Shown here piece by piece: positions 33,640-62,995 of a stretch of DNA of 64,000 bases (position 1 is its first letter; every line of letters starts with the position of its first letter). The stretch is from Flaccisagitta enflata (Eukaryota > Chaetognatha > Sagittoidea > Aphragmophora): NCBI GenBank assembly GCA_965153355.1, contig OZ231128.1, positions 8,308,001-8,372,000 on the forward strand, given 5' to 3'. Both the position numbers and the translations under genes were made by a program. Below the pieces are notes generated by a model. That model had not been told where the DNA came from. It saw only the letters and a program-made list of their open reading frames with translations, and searched no databases.

Positions 33640-34055
33640 GTCCAAGTTTCTTGAAAAAAAAGTAAAGTTATAGGATTTTGGATCTAGGCAAATCAAACAA
33701 TTTCCTATTGATTGCACCCTACTTTTAAAAACCATTTTTCAAAAAAATATTTGTGATTTTTTTTTCTAAATCCCCAACGTGCGGAACAAAAATTTTCCAA
33801 GTTTTTTGAAAAAAAAAAAGAAAATACAAGATTTTGGATCTAGGCAAATCAGAAAATTTCCTATCGATTGCACCCCACTTTTAAAAACCATTTTTCAAAA
33901 AAATATTTTGTGATTTTTTTTTCTAAATCCTCAACGCGTGACACAAAAATTTTCTAAGTTTTTTGGAAAAAAGTGAAAATGCAAGATTTTGGATCTAGGC
34001 GAATCCAACAATTTCCTATCGATTGCACCCCACTTTTTTTTTAGAAAAAAATCCT
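33640..34055. repeat. Tandem repeat of about 170 bp, 2.5 units
   Basis: Repeated blocks: GATTTTGGATCTAGGCAAAT, ATTTCCTATCGATTGCACCC, CACTTTTAAAAACCATTTTTC, TGTGATTTTTTTTTCTAAAT and ACAAAAATTTTCCAAGTTTT. Confidence 0.85.
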
Positions 34056-34943
34056 CATTAAGGGCTCTTTTTAAGGCCCTTAGGGGCCCCTAAGACGTTC
34101 AAAATTTCGGTTTATGAGATCAACAGAGTTATGTGCATACACCAAGGTATCTTTCAGGACCAAATTAAGGCTGATTAATTATACCTCAAGCACATGCCGT
34201 TAATCCCTCTGGCCCGGCCGCATTTAAAAGAGAAATCGGAAAATTCACAAGGACTCAGATTACAGATGTAAGGTCAATCTCTATCAATGCAGCCACTACC
34301 CATCTGCAAGTGACTGAGGTAGCCGTTTATCCGGACCTGTTTTTTTATAATGATTAGTTTTCCCTTTGGATAACTATCGAACTTCAAGTTTTATCAACTA
34401 TCCTCCAAAACAATTTTGTTCATTTGAACTGTGCTAGAGCGTACCTGCTAATTAGACACACCGACCTGCAAGGCATGAAATTTCAAGTCTCTTGTCCTTA
34501 TGGAGATTTCATAGTTAGTTCTCTACAAGCTAGAAGGCCACTTCACTACATGAGCCATTATTATGTCCAGTCCCTTAACATTTGCTCTAGTTAAGCTAAA
34601 CTGTAACTGTCTCGTCCAGTTATTGCACTGGTCACTGCTGCCAAATAGTCCAAGCTTCTATCCGCTATTTTCTATCTTCTATCTTCTATCTCTAAATTCG
34701 CCGCATTATCTGACCAGCAGAATGCTGTTCCTCACCCAAAGGCAAACATAAGACAATGACCATTAGTATTAGATAATCGAATAATGAAATAAAAGATTCC
34801 ATCAATTGTAAAGCAATTGAAAAACAGTTACACAATTGGGCAATGAGAGATCAATAACGGCAATAGCCGGGGCGTGACATGAAAAAATTCATTAAAACAA
34901 AAGGCATTTCGCCAGATGCCGGCAATCAAAACAATCGATAGAA
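34056..34943. other. Downstream flank of the minus-strand gene; family A tail
   Basis: A family A right end lies at about 34292-34347 (CACTACCCATCTGCAAGTGA, GGTAGCCGTTTATCCGGACC). No other gene was seen. A poly-A signal for the gene ending at 34944 was not pinned down; AATAAA-like strings occur by chance in this AT-rich DNA. Confidence 0.45.
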
Positions 34944-47164
<12,221 letters not shown>

Positions 47165-47738
47165 TGTTGCAAAAATAACGACAATGAGTCCCCAGGGCAG
47201 ACCGACACCAAACACGGTATGGCTCATTTTCGTTGGACTGTTTACAGCGCGCGTATTATCTGTAGAGAGCCACAGCGCACCATACGGGTGTTATGACCTG
47301 CAGTCCTGCACGCTTATGCTTAGCAATAAGCTCTTGTTTTTAGCGAATTCCTAGCTGTATTTTCTTATTTTATTTCTATCTTCTTCTTCTTCTTCTTCTT
47401 CTTTTTTTTTTTTCTTCTTCTTCTTCTTCTTCTAATTTGTACGCCATTTTGAATTTTAGTGGAATTCTCTCTTTCTCCCTTCCTCATCTTCGAATGCCCC
47501 CTCCTCCTCATCGAATGCCTCCTCTTTTTTACAAATTCCCCCTCCTCTTCTACGAATGCCCCCTCCTCCTCTCCGGCTGCCCTCCTGTCCGCTTCGCCTG
47601 GGGTCATTAGACGTAAATCAATTGGTCAAATAATTCGTGAATTTACGTAAATTCACGTTTGCGCCAATTAGCATTCTCATGATTCGTGATCTGCTAGTAT
47701 ACACAATCGATCTAATAGAATCGATTATTTCCAAGAGA

Positions 47739-47788
<50 letters not shown>

Positions 47789-47990
47789 AAGAACAAAAGA
47801 TTGGAAGTATGAATGAGACAGAATGAATAAACGAAAGGATGAGAGATATAGAATAAGAGAAAAGAGGATATTGATGACGATTATACTGATACATCAACAC
47901 TATGCGAGTAGTCATAGTCTTTCCCAATTACTCCCTCATATCTCATTTTTGTCCCTGAATCCCCCCCCCCACCTCTCTCCCTGCCTCTGT
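47165..47990. other. 5' flank of the minus-strand gene
   Basis: Contains a (TTC)n tract at 47383-47432, a (CA)n tract at 47741-47784, and a perfect 22-base palindrome at 47636-47657 (half-site CGTGAATTTAC). No TATA box at a convincing distance and no other gene were seen. The transcription start is unknown. Confidence 0.45.
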
Positions 47991-48711
<721 letters not shown>

Positions 48712-50280
48712 CTGTTTCTGTCCATCATCTTTCTGTCGATTATCCTCATCTTCATCTTTTTCTTCTTCTTTTTTTATATTTTGTTCTTTTTCTTTGTTCT
48801 GTCTTTTTAAACGTGCTTGTGAAAATGAAAACAAAAAACAAAACCGCCACCCGGAGATGAAAAAAAGCTGGATTTGAGAGCAAAAGAACACTTTTTGTAG
48901 GCTGAAATGATGATTGAGAGAAAAAAACAAACATTCGATGGAACAATGTCAAGTTATGAAAAAGCTTTGGATTTCGTATTTCTTAACGGACAGGCAGACA
49001 GACCAACCAACCTCATAGATGTGTGAGGACACATGATGAAGAAACACGACTAGGTGTATTATTATTATCAGTCACATGAGGCTGGATGGATAAAAACTAA
49101 TAGTACAGAGACAGGCTTATTCGGTTGGGGTGGGCAGGGGTAATGAAGAAAATGCAATTGGGCAGGGGTAGCAATGCCAAAACTGCCCTTCGATGCTGAG
49201 AAGGAAAGACCCTTCAATTTCAGTTGCGTGCATGGCTCTGATCATGATGCTGGGGGCGTTCTGCGATTCTATGTCCTGTTTGATCGATTTTTTTCAGTAA
49301 TGACCCTGCCCAATCATCGAAACATCTATCTCTGCCCATTTACAAGTAACCAGGATCGCATTGAATGACTTTTACTTTCATATCTGAGAATTTCTATCTT
49401 ATAGCTGGATTTATAATAACTCGATCAACAAAAATGTCGACCAAATGAAAAATTTCCCATTTCTGAACTGACATGAGGTCCGTTTAAATTCTAAATTTGC
49501 ATAGAAAATGAAAAAATGGAAAAAATAAAAACATAGTTCTCTTCCAAAATCGATTACGGAGAGAACTATGTTCTTCGAAATGCAAAATGTTGTCGCTTTC
49601 GGAAGTCTTAGAATTTAAACGGCGGTAAAACGTTTTTTCTGAATCTTTATTATTCTGTCATCAGACATGAATTTATTTTATTTCCTGCTATTCAGGATGA
49701 CTGTTAGTGGTTTTTTTTTATGAACTACTCTCTCAGGGATACTAGTAAGCTAAACCAATGCTTCACCGATAGTTCAATTGATTTACATTATCAGAAAATG
49801 ACTTTTTTCCTGATTATCCAAATATATGCAAATTAATTTTGTCAACCGACATGCGAGACTTCCTTGATCAATCTTGAGGCTCAGGATAAAAAGTGGCCCT
49901 AGATATCGCTTGGGTGTCTAACTAGGACCCCTGAGGGGGGATTAAAAGGTTTAATCGGTTATGGTGCGGCTTCATCCTCTGTATATATCAATAAATGTAC
50001 AATGTCATGTGAAAATTTGTAAGCGGAATTTCATCAAAAACCCTCATTTTCCTGCCTTTTATTTTTTAAAAGCGTATCAAAAGGCGGTTTTAAGCACATT
50101 TTTGGATACAGCTGTACATATACAGTGTGTCTGGTGATAATTCGTCACATAGAGGTGCTTGTGACTGAATAATTGATCCAGTATTAAAAAAAAACTGGGC
50201 TGAAACGCATATTTTTTCTTCAAAAATTTACCGTCATAGGCATTGATCCACTATTCTTGGTCGAATCCACTAGAATTTAC
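48712..50280. other. No gene seen; degraded family A remnant and a hairpin
   Basis: At 49076-49380 the phrases GGGGTGGGCAGGGG, AATTGGGCAGGGGTAGC and ACCCTGCCCAATC echo family A bodies without ends. A two-tier inverted repeat lies at 49480-49622: outer CCGTTTAAATTCTAA / TTAGAATTTAAACGG, inner ACATAGTTCTCT / AGAGAACTATGT. The rest is unique AT-rich DNA. Confidence 0.5.
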
Positions 50281-50610
50281 CCATTCATTCATTCATTCAT
50301 GCACTCATTCATTCATTCATTCATTCATTCATTCATGCATTCATGCATTCATTCATTCAGTCATTCATTCATTCATTCATTCATTCATTCGTTCATTCAT
50401 TCATTCATTCATTCATTCATTCATTCTTTCATTTGTTCATTCATTTATTCATTCATGCAATTATTCATTCTCTGTTTTATTCCATCCTTCATTCACTCAT
50501 TCGTTCATTCATTCAAGCATTTTTTCACTCATTCATTCATTAATCAATTCGCTCATTTCTTCATTTGTTCATTCATCCCTTCATGTATTCATTCAATTGT
50601 TCATTCATTT
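50281..50610. repeat. (ATTC)n microsatellite
   Basis: Tetranucleotide ATTC/TTCA with G and T substitutions. The translated Ser-Phe-Ile-His frame is an artefact. Confidence 0.96.
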
Positions 50611-50778
50611 ATTACATCCTCCGCCTGTATTTGGACGAGGAGTGAGACCTGTCGCACTTTCATAGCCGTCCTTAGTCTACTACGCGAATCAATAAAAAAG
50701 CCGCACTTTTAAGTGACAATTTATCATAAAGATTTGAAAATTTTCACAATCAGTTAAACAAAAAAATTTAAAGATATT

Positions 50779-50973
50779 CTTAGTCGCGTGCACGCGACTC
50801 TACAACCCGTTTTGTCCGTTGGTCGGTCAGTCGGTTGGTCTGTCACACTTTACTTTTTTTTAAGTTTTTTATTTCTTTGACCTCACTGCTCCTGCCCAAA
50901 TCATCTGGTGACCTCAAATATGGCCCCTGCCCACCCGCACGCAATTTCGGTAGCTGTGTATCCGGCCTTGTTT
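50779..50973 (+). mobile_element. Family A element, CTACACC subfamily
   Basis: Head AGTCGCGTGCACGCGACTCT, CAACCCGTTTTGTCC, GGTCGGTCAGTCGGTTGGTC, CACACTTTACTTTTTTTT, CTCACTGCTCCTGCCC, GCCCCTGCCCACCC, third arm GCACGCAATTTCGG and GTGTATCCGGCCTTGTTT. The third arm has begun to diverge. Confidence 0.88.
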
Positions 50974-51189
50974 TCTGTCTCTTCCACTCCCCTAAGAAAG
51001 GGTGTGGCTTTTTTTTTTATTCGGGTAGTATTCCTTGTCCTACTTTTTTTGAATCATCCCATCTAATCTTTAAAGAAAAAAAAAGAACGAAAAAAAAGAA
51101 TAAGAAAAAAAGAGGAAATAAAAACAAACTTTATGAGCAACAAAATTCGCGCCGAAATGAGTGCTAATGGGTCGACAGCAATAAATCTG

Positions 51190-51870
51190 ATCTCGGCTGG
51201 CCAAACGCGTGTTCTGGGTGATTTTAGTGATTTTAGTGATTTTGGTGATTGAGGGTAGGGATTGGCTAGATGGAGGGGGAGATAGGAGGTGGGAGAGGCT
51301 AAACGCGTGTTCTTGGTGATTTTAGTGATTGAGGGTAGGATGAGATTTGAGATTGAGATGGTGACGGAGATGATAGAGGCCAAACGCGAAAGATGGGGAC
51401 GGGAGTTGGAGGTGGAGAAGTAGATGGCCTAATGCGTATATGCAGTGATTCTTTGATTAAGGGTAGGGATGAGGGATGGAGGGAGATGGGCTTTAATATT
51501 CCGTTTTCAGAGTGATTAAGGGTATTGAGGGGAGGTAGAAAGCGACAAGGGTGGAGAGGGAAAGGGTATAGGAGGCAAGTAGAAGTGGAGCTGACCAACA
51601 GGAGAAAGGAGGTGGTGGAAGATGGGCAGTAGAAGTGGGCGGGTGACCAGATGTTTACAGTAATTCAGGGTAGAAAGAGGTTGGAGGGTGGCCAGGTGTT
51701 TACAATGATACAGGGTAGAGAGAGAGGGTGGGCATTGGAGGTGGAAATAGGGGGGTGGCCAAGTGTTTACTGTGATTCAGAGTAGAGAGAGGAGAAGGAG
51801 GGAAACAGGCGGAGGTGGAGGTGGAAGCGGGAGAGTGGCCAGGCATTTACAGTGATTGAAGGTAAGGATA
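51190..51870. repeat. Irregular 80-100-bp tandem repeat
   Basis: Recurring phrases: AACGCGTGTTCT, GTGATTTTAGTGATT, GAGGGTAGGGAT, then later GGGTGGCCA(A/G)GTGTTTACAGTGATTC and GGAGGTGGA. Units drift in length. No coding support. Confidence 0.7.
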
Positions 51871-52560
51871 CAGGGGATGGATGAAACATGGTGGTGAAGG
51901 AGGGAAACTAAGTCGGGAGAGAAATAGAACAGGGCAGGGGAGCTTTGATCTAAAGGGTCACTTTCTAGAGCATAAGTATGAAGACAAGCACAGTTAGTGA
52001 GACTCTACAACTTCTTCAAGGTTTTGCATTTGTTTAGAATTAACAAGCAACATAAGATTTGTACCTCAGTTGAATGATAGCAAAAATATCTCATTTAGAA
52101 TTCTGCTTTTTGTAGTCAAACTATTTTTCAGATAGATTAAAAGTGTTTTCATCCAATTTGTAGTCCCTGCCACTATGCATTTTCTCAGCTGATTCCAAAC
52201 CCGCTAAATCATTGTGGGCAAGGGAGCAAAAACAGTATGGGCTAAAGAATGGTCCTAAACAACGTTGATAGAAGGGAAAATTGTTGAAAATGATTGAACA
52301 CCCATTCTTAATGACTTGTTGAACCTCACAGGTGTCATTTTAAGTATTAATGGAATTCTGGAGAGTGTTTTTAGATTCTTTATACACTAATCTATTACTA
52401 TTTTGTCCAAATACTTTTGCTCTAGATGGTATCTGATCGCGTTGAAACAACGACAGAGAGAGAGACATTTTACGACTCAAACTTAAAGTTAGAGGAAGAA
52501 AAATAGCAGAGGCAGGTTGGAGAAGAATGAAATTGAGAAGAAAGGAATTGACTGAAAACT
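51871..52560. other. No gene seen
   Basis: Unique sequence; nothing recognised. Confidence 0.5.
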
Positions 52561-52567
52561 GAGAAGG

Positions 52568-52845
52568 ATGAGCAAGATGCTGAGAAGGAGAAGAAGGAAG
52601 GTGAAGGAAGACATGGAGGAAGAGAAGGATGAAAGGAGGAGCAAGATGTTGAGAGGAAGAAGAAGGAAGGCGAAGGAAGACATGGAGGAAGAGAAAAATG
52701 AAAGGAGGAGCAAGATGCTGAGAGGGAGAAGAAGGAAGGCGAAGGAAGACATGGAGGAAGAGAAGAATGAAAGGATGAGCAAGATGCTGAGAGGGAGAAG
52801 AAGGAAGGCGAAGAAAGACATGGTGGAAGAGAAGAATGAAAGGAG
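52568..52845. repeat. 69-bp tandem repeat, four units
   Basis: Unit contains AGCAAGATGCTGAGAGGGAG, AAGAAGGAAGGCGAAGGAAG and ACATGGAGGAAGAGAAGAAT. The unit is divisible by three and opens a Lys/Arg/Glu frame on plus and a Ser/Phe/Leu frame on minus. Without splice sites or homologous motifs I treat it as non-coding. Confidence 0.85.
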
Positions 52846-53091
52846 GAGGAGGAGGGGAAGGACGAAATGATGGAGGAGGAACTGGAAAAGGAAATGATCC
52901 GATTCCAAGTCGTAAAATTTGCTGAGTCATTTGAATCTGATTCGATCAATCAATCAAATAATCAATCATTCCTTAAACAAACATCCAGTTTTAAATGGAA
53001 CATGAAACTGAAAGTGGAAATCGGCGTCGATTTGTAAAGGTTACGTAAATGGAACATTTCGTAACAGATCTTTGAAAGTCTTTTTAGTTGC

Positions 53092-53250
53092 GTGCACCGT
53101 CAGGAACATGTAAATGAATAACTGGGTAACTGTATACACGAACAAGATCAGTTGCGTGCGCCGTTAAGAAAATGTAAATGAATAACTGTGTATACACAAA
53201 CAAAATCAGTTGCGTGCGCCGTTAGGAATATGTAAATGAATAACTGTGTA
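53092..53250. repeat. 58-bp tandem repeat, three units
   Basis: Unit: CAGTTGCGTGCGCCGTTAGG, AATATGTAAATGAATAACTG, TGTATACACAAACAAAAT. The first phrase resembles a family A hairpin arm, so the array may derive from an A end. Confidence 0.8.
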
Positions 53251-53842
53251 AAAAAAAAAATAGTAGATGACGAAGAACAAGTGAAGCGGTGTCACAATTT
53301 CGTCGCGGACAGGTGAGCAAAGGTGCATAGCCCCCCTCCCTTTCCCCCCTCCATATCCCCTACACTCACACAACATTTCAAATGGTCTATCTCGCACTTT
53401 CCAACTCGAGTGTGATGGACCAACCAACAGACATAGGCAGGGTTTTACAAAGTGCTCAAGCATGCGAGCATCGCTCGTAGGCAGCTAGATTATTTCCTAG
53501 GCAAGAGGAAAAATGTATGAAGATTTTTTTCATGGAAAAAAATTGACTTTTTGATAGAATATCAAAGATTGTCCTTTTAGAGTTCTTTCATTAGTTATAA
53601 TGCAAATGATATTACAAATAAGTTCAAATCTTCTTACTAATCATAAAAAAGATATTTTTCAAAAGATCATTTTAAAAGAATCTGTTTTAAAAAATCTTAT
53701 TTAAAAAATACTTTTAAATCACATACTTTTATAATAGGCAGGCAGCTATTGAAAAATTCTGCTTGTAGGCAGCCAAAAATTTTGTCGTACCCTGGACGTA
53801 GGGAATAACGGGTGGATGAACGATCAGAATCAGTTGCGGGAG
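53251..53842. other. No gene seen
   Basis: Includes short family A echoes (TCGCGGACAGGTGAGCAAAG near 53303; CCAACTCGAGTGTGATGGAC near 53400), but no complete element. Confidence 0.45.
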
Positions 53843-54023
53843 AACAAGGCCAGATACAAGGCCACCGATTGCGGACGTATGGGCAGGGGCGGAAATGCGC
53901 GTTTTCACACTTTCCAACTCGATCACTACAGAGCGACGGACCAACGGACCGACGGACCAACAGACAGACGGACGGACGGACGGACAAAGCCTCTTATAGA
54001 TTTGCGTGTCCGCAACTAAAAAC
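53843..54023 (-). mobile_element. Family A element, GCGGAC subfamily
   Basis: ACAAGGCCAGATACAAGGCC, ACCGATTGCGGACGTATGGG (third arm), CAGGGGCGGAAATGCGCG, CTTTCCAACTCGATCAC, (GACGGACC)n, AAAGCCTCTTATAG, and hairpin TTTGCGTGTCCGCAACTAAA. Confidence 0.88.
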
Positions 54024-54335
54024 AGGGGAAGCAAAGCTCAAAAGACAACTAAGTTGAAATATTTCCCTAAATTCCCATTACCGAAAAACCACGGCCGGCT
54101 ATCTAAGTCCCCTGCAAGTTCATGGATGAAATCGTAGATGTATGGGAGCTTCAAACTATGACCTAGTGTAGGGAAAGACAGACCTTAGTAAATGTTGAAA
54201 TAAGTATATAAATTGTACTTTTCTACTTAATGCATCGTTCATGAACTAAGAGCATTCATTCATAGCCTTTGACATTTTTTTTTCTTTGGTCATTTTTTGT
54301 TGTGGACACTTAACTCTATTTATAGGACTACACTT

Positions 54336-54567
54336 TCTAGTCGCGTACTACGCGACTCTTCACTCCGCTTTGTCGGTCCGTCCGTCGGTCCGTCCGTCCG
54401 TCCGTCCGTCGGTCCGTCGGTCCGTCCGTCCATCCGTCACACTTTACTTTTTTTGGGTATTTGCGGACTTTGGCCTCACAGTTCCCACCCAAATGATGGA
54501 GTGACCGCAAATGGGGCCCCTGCCCACCCGCACGCGACTAGGGTAGCCGTGTATCCGGCCTTGTTTT
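54336..54567 (+). mobile_element. Family A element, CTACACC subfamily, long microsatellite
   Basis: Head CTAGTCGCGTACTACGCGAC, TCTTCACTCCGCTTTGTC, about 65 bases of GTCC/GTCG units, CACACTTTACTTTTTTTG, GCCTCACAGTTCCCACCC, GCCCCTGCCCACCC, third arm GCACGCGACT and GGGTAGCCGTGTATCCGGCC. Confidence 0.88.
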
Positions 54568-54593
54568 TTCATAAGAGACCAGTTTATACAAGA

Positions 54594-58168
<3,575 letters not shown>

Positions 58169-58349
58169 GATTCGTGTGCCAGAATCTGAGTGGTGAGAAT
58201 TTTGGGGTCTCGATCATTCAGATTCTGTAATGATAATTATCTTCTCATAAAGCTCAGATTGTCAATCTTCATCTTTCTCATTTCAGAATCTAAGTTATAG
58301 AATTTTTTCTATCATTCATTCATTCTTTTTTCACCTGTTTGTCTGTTTG

Positions 58350-59019
<670 letters not shown>

Positions 59020-59207
59020 GAAAGCAGGATACATGGCTACCGAAGTTGCATGCGGGTGGGCAAGGGCCATATTTAAGGTCACTGGACCATCTAGGCAGGA
59101 GCGGTGAGGTCCAAACATAAGAATCATAAAAAAAGTAAAGTGTGACTAACAGACCAACCAACCAACCAACAAAGCGGGGTGTAGAGTCGCGTAGCACGCC
59201 ACTAATA
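59020..59207 (-). mobile_element. Family A element, CTACACC subfamily
   Basis: AGCAGGATACATGGCTACCG, AAGTTGCATGCGGGTGGGCA, GGGCCATATTTAAGGTCACT, AGGCAGGAGCGG, AAGTAAAGTGTGAC, (CCAA)n-like tract, AAAGCGGGGTGTAGAGTCGC and GTAGCACGCCACTAATA. Confidence 0.85.
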
Positions 59208-59458
59208 AGATAAGAAAGTGAAAAAAAGGTTCTATCCAAATTACAAGTTCTGGAGGCTGAAGTTTCAGCACTGGAACAAACTTTAAGGCAGTAAAAAAAT
59301 ATTGCAAAAGTTGAAATATTAAGAGTAAAGGAGGCAGGAGCCTAACCAGAGGCAGAGGGGCCCACCATTTTTCTGGCTGAGCCTGCTTAGATAACTTGCC
59401 AGCGTATTGTAAGACTGTCAATCAATGGAGCAAAAAAAATAATAAAGACACAAATTTA

Positions 59459-59534
59459 CACACACACACACACACAGAAACACATACACACACATACACA
59501 CACGCACACGCACACACAGACACACACACACATA

Positions 59535-59570
<36 letters not shown>
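59459..59570. repeat. (CA)n microsatellite
   Basis: Interrupted CA dinucleotide array with CATA and CGCA variants. Confidence 0.95.
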
Positions 59571-59571
<1 letters not shown>

Positions 59572-60050
59572 ACAAACACGGAGAGAAAAAGAGAAAGAGG
59601 GAGAGAGAGAAAAAAGAGAGGAAGAGAGACAAAGAGCTACAAAAACACTGAATTTAGAGAAAAATCTAAGTTATGAGAAAAAGATAGAAAGACAGACAAT
59701 CTGAGTTATGAGAAATAACAAAATTGTCAAATTCTCATAACATAGAATCTGAGTAATGAGAAAAGTGCTAAATTCTAAGTAACGCGACTTAGAAAAATCT
59801 GAATAACGAGATTTTCCCCTCTCTCTCTCATTCACTCATTCATACATACTTCCTAAGCTATCTACTCATGATTCATGATTTTTTTTTTCTTTCAGTTTGA
59901 TGAATATCCTTTCTTGCTATACCACCACTTCTTAGCTCGCACAGACTCGCACCTGAGGCTGCAATGAGGGTGTGTCTCTATTGACGACCAAAAACGCGTT
60001 TCTTCCCATTAAACGCGTTTTACAGTACGTATTTATGAATCTTTATTGTC
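59571..60050. other. No gene seen
   Basis: A repeated phrase AATCTGAGTTATGAGAAA / AATCTGAGTAATGAGAAA / AATCTGAATAACGAGA occurs between 59695 and 59810. Nothing else was recognised. Confidence 0.5.
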
Positions 60051-60054
60051 TAAC

Positions 60055-60230
60055 AAGGGAGTGAGTGAAGTGAGTGAGAAAGCCCGTGAATGGAGCAAGC
60101 GAGCTAAGCGGGGGGTGCAAAGTGGAGCGCTGCGAAGTGAGTGAGCGGAGTAAGCGGTGCGAGCGAACGAAGGTAGCGAGCGACTGAGTGGCCCGTTAAA
60201 AACGCGATTGTCTGCAACTAGAAATGTAAC
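60055..60230 (-). repeat. Family C dispersed repeat, copy 3
   Basis: On the reverse strand: CATTTCTAGTTGCAGACAAT, CGCGTTTTTAACGGGCCACT, CAGTCGCTCGCTACCTTCGT, TCGCTCACTTCGCAGCGC and CTCACTCACTTCACTCACTC. Same order as copies at 3691 and 11317. Confidence 0.8.
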
Positions 60231-60247
60231 CCACCCTAAAACTGTTT

Positions 60248-60618
60248 TTGGGCAGTGGCCCAATCGGGCCAATGTCCTGTAGAACGCAGTGGTGAATTTC
60301 TCTTTGTCCATATGTCTCCCCAAGCTCTTAAGCCACTGACAAGCCTGCTGAAGGCTAAAATTCGGCCTATGAAACCCAAAATTCGGCCTGAAATCAGCCC
60401 TTTAAGACCTTAATCAGCCTACTCAGTCCTGTAACCAGCTCTCACAGACATGGAATCAGCCCTTACAGACTTGAAATCAGCACTCCCAGGCTCAAAATCA
60501 TATCGTACAGCCTTGATATTAGCCCTATCAAGGCTAAAGCCCCAATCAAAACCTCAGACAGACGGAAATTCACCCCTGTGTTTCACAAGACATCTGACCT
60601 TTGGGGATGCTGCCCGGC
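60248..60618. mobile_element. Family D element, copy 4
   Basis: The left arm GGGCAGTGGCCCAATCGGGC, CAATGTCCTGTAGAACGCAG and TGGTGAATTTC pairs with the right arm AAATTCACCCCTGTGTTTCA, CAAGACATCTGACCTTTGGG and GATGCTGCCC. Internal short units are AATCAGCC-based, with less mirror symmetry than copies 2 and 3. Confidence 0.8.
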
Positions 60619-61260
60619 CCTCACACCACTTCTTTGAAACGGAAACTGAGCAGGGCAATGTGTACCGCCGACCATGCGTGATTCTTGTATAAGACCAAAG
60701 ATTTGCGAAAAAAAGATTAGAAGTTATTTTCTTTCTTTTACGATTTTTTTGCAATCAAACAATCATGTGTCATATCACAAAGAAACCATCAATCTGGCTC
60801 GGCATCCATCTTGTTCATCAATGATGCTCTTTTCAAAATTCAAACAGCTGATTGGTTGAGACTGTCTTTTTTCTTCTACTTTTTGGGCAGCGGCCTCGAT
60901 GAGGCCAATAACCTATGTTTTCATGTATGGGGAAATTTCTCTTTCTCCATCTCCTTCTTCTTCTTCTACATTAGATTGGGTTTAATTTGGGCATACTTTT
61001 ATTTCCAAGCAATTTTCGTGTTCCTATTAAATAGTTAGAACCCTGTCTACTCGCAAAATCAATTGGGAGTAGATCTATGCACCATGTCATCAATGCTGAT
61101 GTTGTATTCAATGACTGTGGAAGAAACTACTTTTACAACTACAATAATCACTTCTGTTAAACTACAGCAGTGATGATGCAGTGCCTAAATCAAGTCCAAA
61201 TTAATTTTGCATGTAGATTGGGCTTTTCGTTTGTCAGCTAAAAATGAGCCCAGCTTGTTC
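60619..61260. other. No gene seen; family D fragments
   Basis: Inverted outer segment (GAGCAGGGCAATGTGTACCG, CCGACCATGCGTGATTC) at 60649-60690. A lone left arm GGGCAGCGGCCTCGATGAGG lies at about 60887, and a repeat shared with the window's left edge at about 61120-61215. Confidence 0.5.
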
Positions 61261-61570
61261 TTACACCCTCCCCCTCCCTAGACCCACATCCTAGCATACA
61301 GGAGCAAAACCCGGCATCGAGGCTTAAATCCCAGCTTTAAGGCCCAAATCCTGGCCTCAAGGCCTAAATCCCAGCCTCAAGGTCCAAATCCTATCCTCAA
61401 GTACCAAATCCCAGCATCAAGGCCCAAATCCCAGCCACAAGCCCCAACTCCCGGCCTCAAGGTTTTGAACGCTCACTTATGGCATAGATTTTACATTGTG
61501 CTGAAATCCCAGACTTTTAGTCCCCAGCCTTTTAGTCCCCTTCAGGGCCACTGTCCCTCTCACCCCCTTA
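61261..61570. repeat. About 21-bp minisatellite (CAAGGCCCAAATCCCAGCCT), family D-like
   Basis: About ten units between 61310 and 61460, followed by TTTTAGTCCCCTTCAGGGCC and ACTGTCCCTC. This resembles a degraded family D right arm. Confidence 0.7.
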
Positions 61571-61599
61571 TCCCCACAAAGATCGGATACCGCTGACCT

Positions 61600-61775
61600 T
61601 CTAACTTCTTCTTCTTCCTCTTCATCTTCATCTTCTTCTTCTTCTTCTTCTTCTTCTTCTTCTTCTTCTTCTTCTTCTTCTTCTTCTTCTTCTTTTTCTT
61701 TTTCTTTTTCTTCTTCTTCTTCTTCTTCTTCTTCTTCTTCTTCTTCTTCTTCTTTTTTTCCTTCTTCTTCTCCTT
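61600..61775. repeat. (TTC)n microsatellite
   Basis: Trinucleotide CTT array with TTTTTC interruptions. Confidence 0.96.
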
Positions 61776-62310
61776 CTTCTTTTCCTTTTATTTTCATTTT
61801 TATTTATCTGTTCTTTTACTTTTGTACCATGCTTTTTCACACCAAATTCTTTTCCACTTGATGAATTGATATCGGTCTTTATGAAGCCTTATTAAGCATG
61901 AAACAATTCTTTCAGCAAATTACTCATGGAGCCAAAAGATATTTGTTTATGTTTAGTCAAGACCGAGAGCATAGTCGTGAGACCTTTCGTTTCTTCGATG
62001 ATGAATCTGATTTCGATGCACAAAACTTTGGTGTGGGGAGAGAAATTAACGAACAAATACGTAGCACTATCCAGTTCAATTAGTTTGGCCAGTACAATTT
62101 CACACGAGCCTTTTTGGCACTTTGTGGAAAATCTTAATTTGGGCGGAGGAGTGAATCAACTATGACCTATTGATTTAGGCCGTGTGAAAAAAAGATATAA
62201 CATATACAGTAAGATCCCGCAATAACGAATATCAAGAGATTGACAAAATCATTCTTTCATTCTCAATACAAATAATTGAAAGCAATGACAAGAAGAGACT
62301 CTTATTTCAT
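61776..62310. other. No gene supported; lone MITE-like end
   Basis: TACAGTAAGATCCCGCAATA at about 62209 resembles the left end of the mariner-type MITEs, but no right end was found. A short frame at 61898-62083 has no recognised motif. Confidence 0.45.
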
Positions 62311-62318
62311 TTCCGTCA

Positions 62319-62608
<290 letters not shown>

Positions 62609-62631
62609 TTCTACCCATTTACCCATTTCCG

Positions 62632-62826
<195 letters not shown>

Positions 62827-62995
62827 CTCTTCATTTGAGTCAGTGTTTCTCTCATCAATTGGCGCCACCTTCTTGCATGATGAGAATCTCAGACTTCTTG
62901 TTCAGACTTGCTTAGACTTGCTCAGACTTGTTCACTGGCGCCAGATTTGGAATCACTAAAAGCAAAAATCGTCAGAAATAGAAATGCCAAAGAGG

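Noticed and set aside
52568-52870. Lys/Arg/Glu-rich coiled-coil-like protein (SKMLRGRRRKAKEDMEEE units)
   Set aside because: A four-unit 69-bp tandem repeat with both strands open, no splice sites or unique coding sequence beside it.
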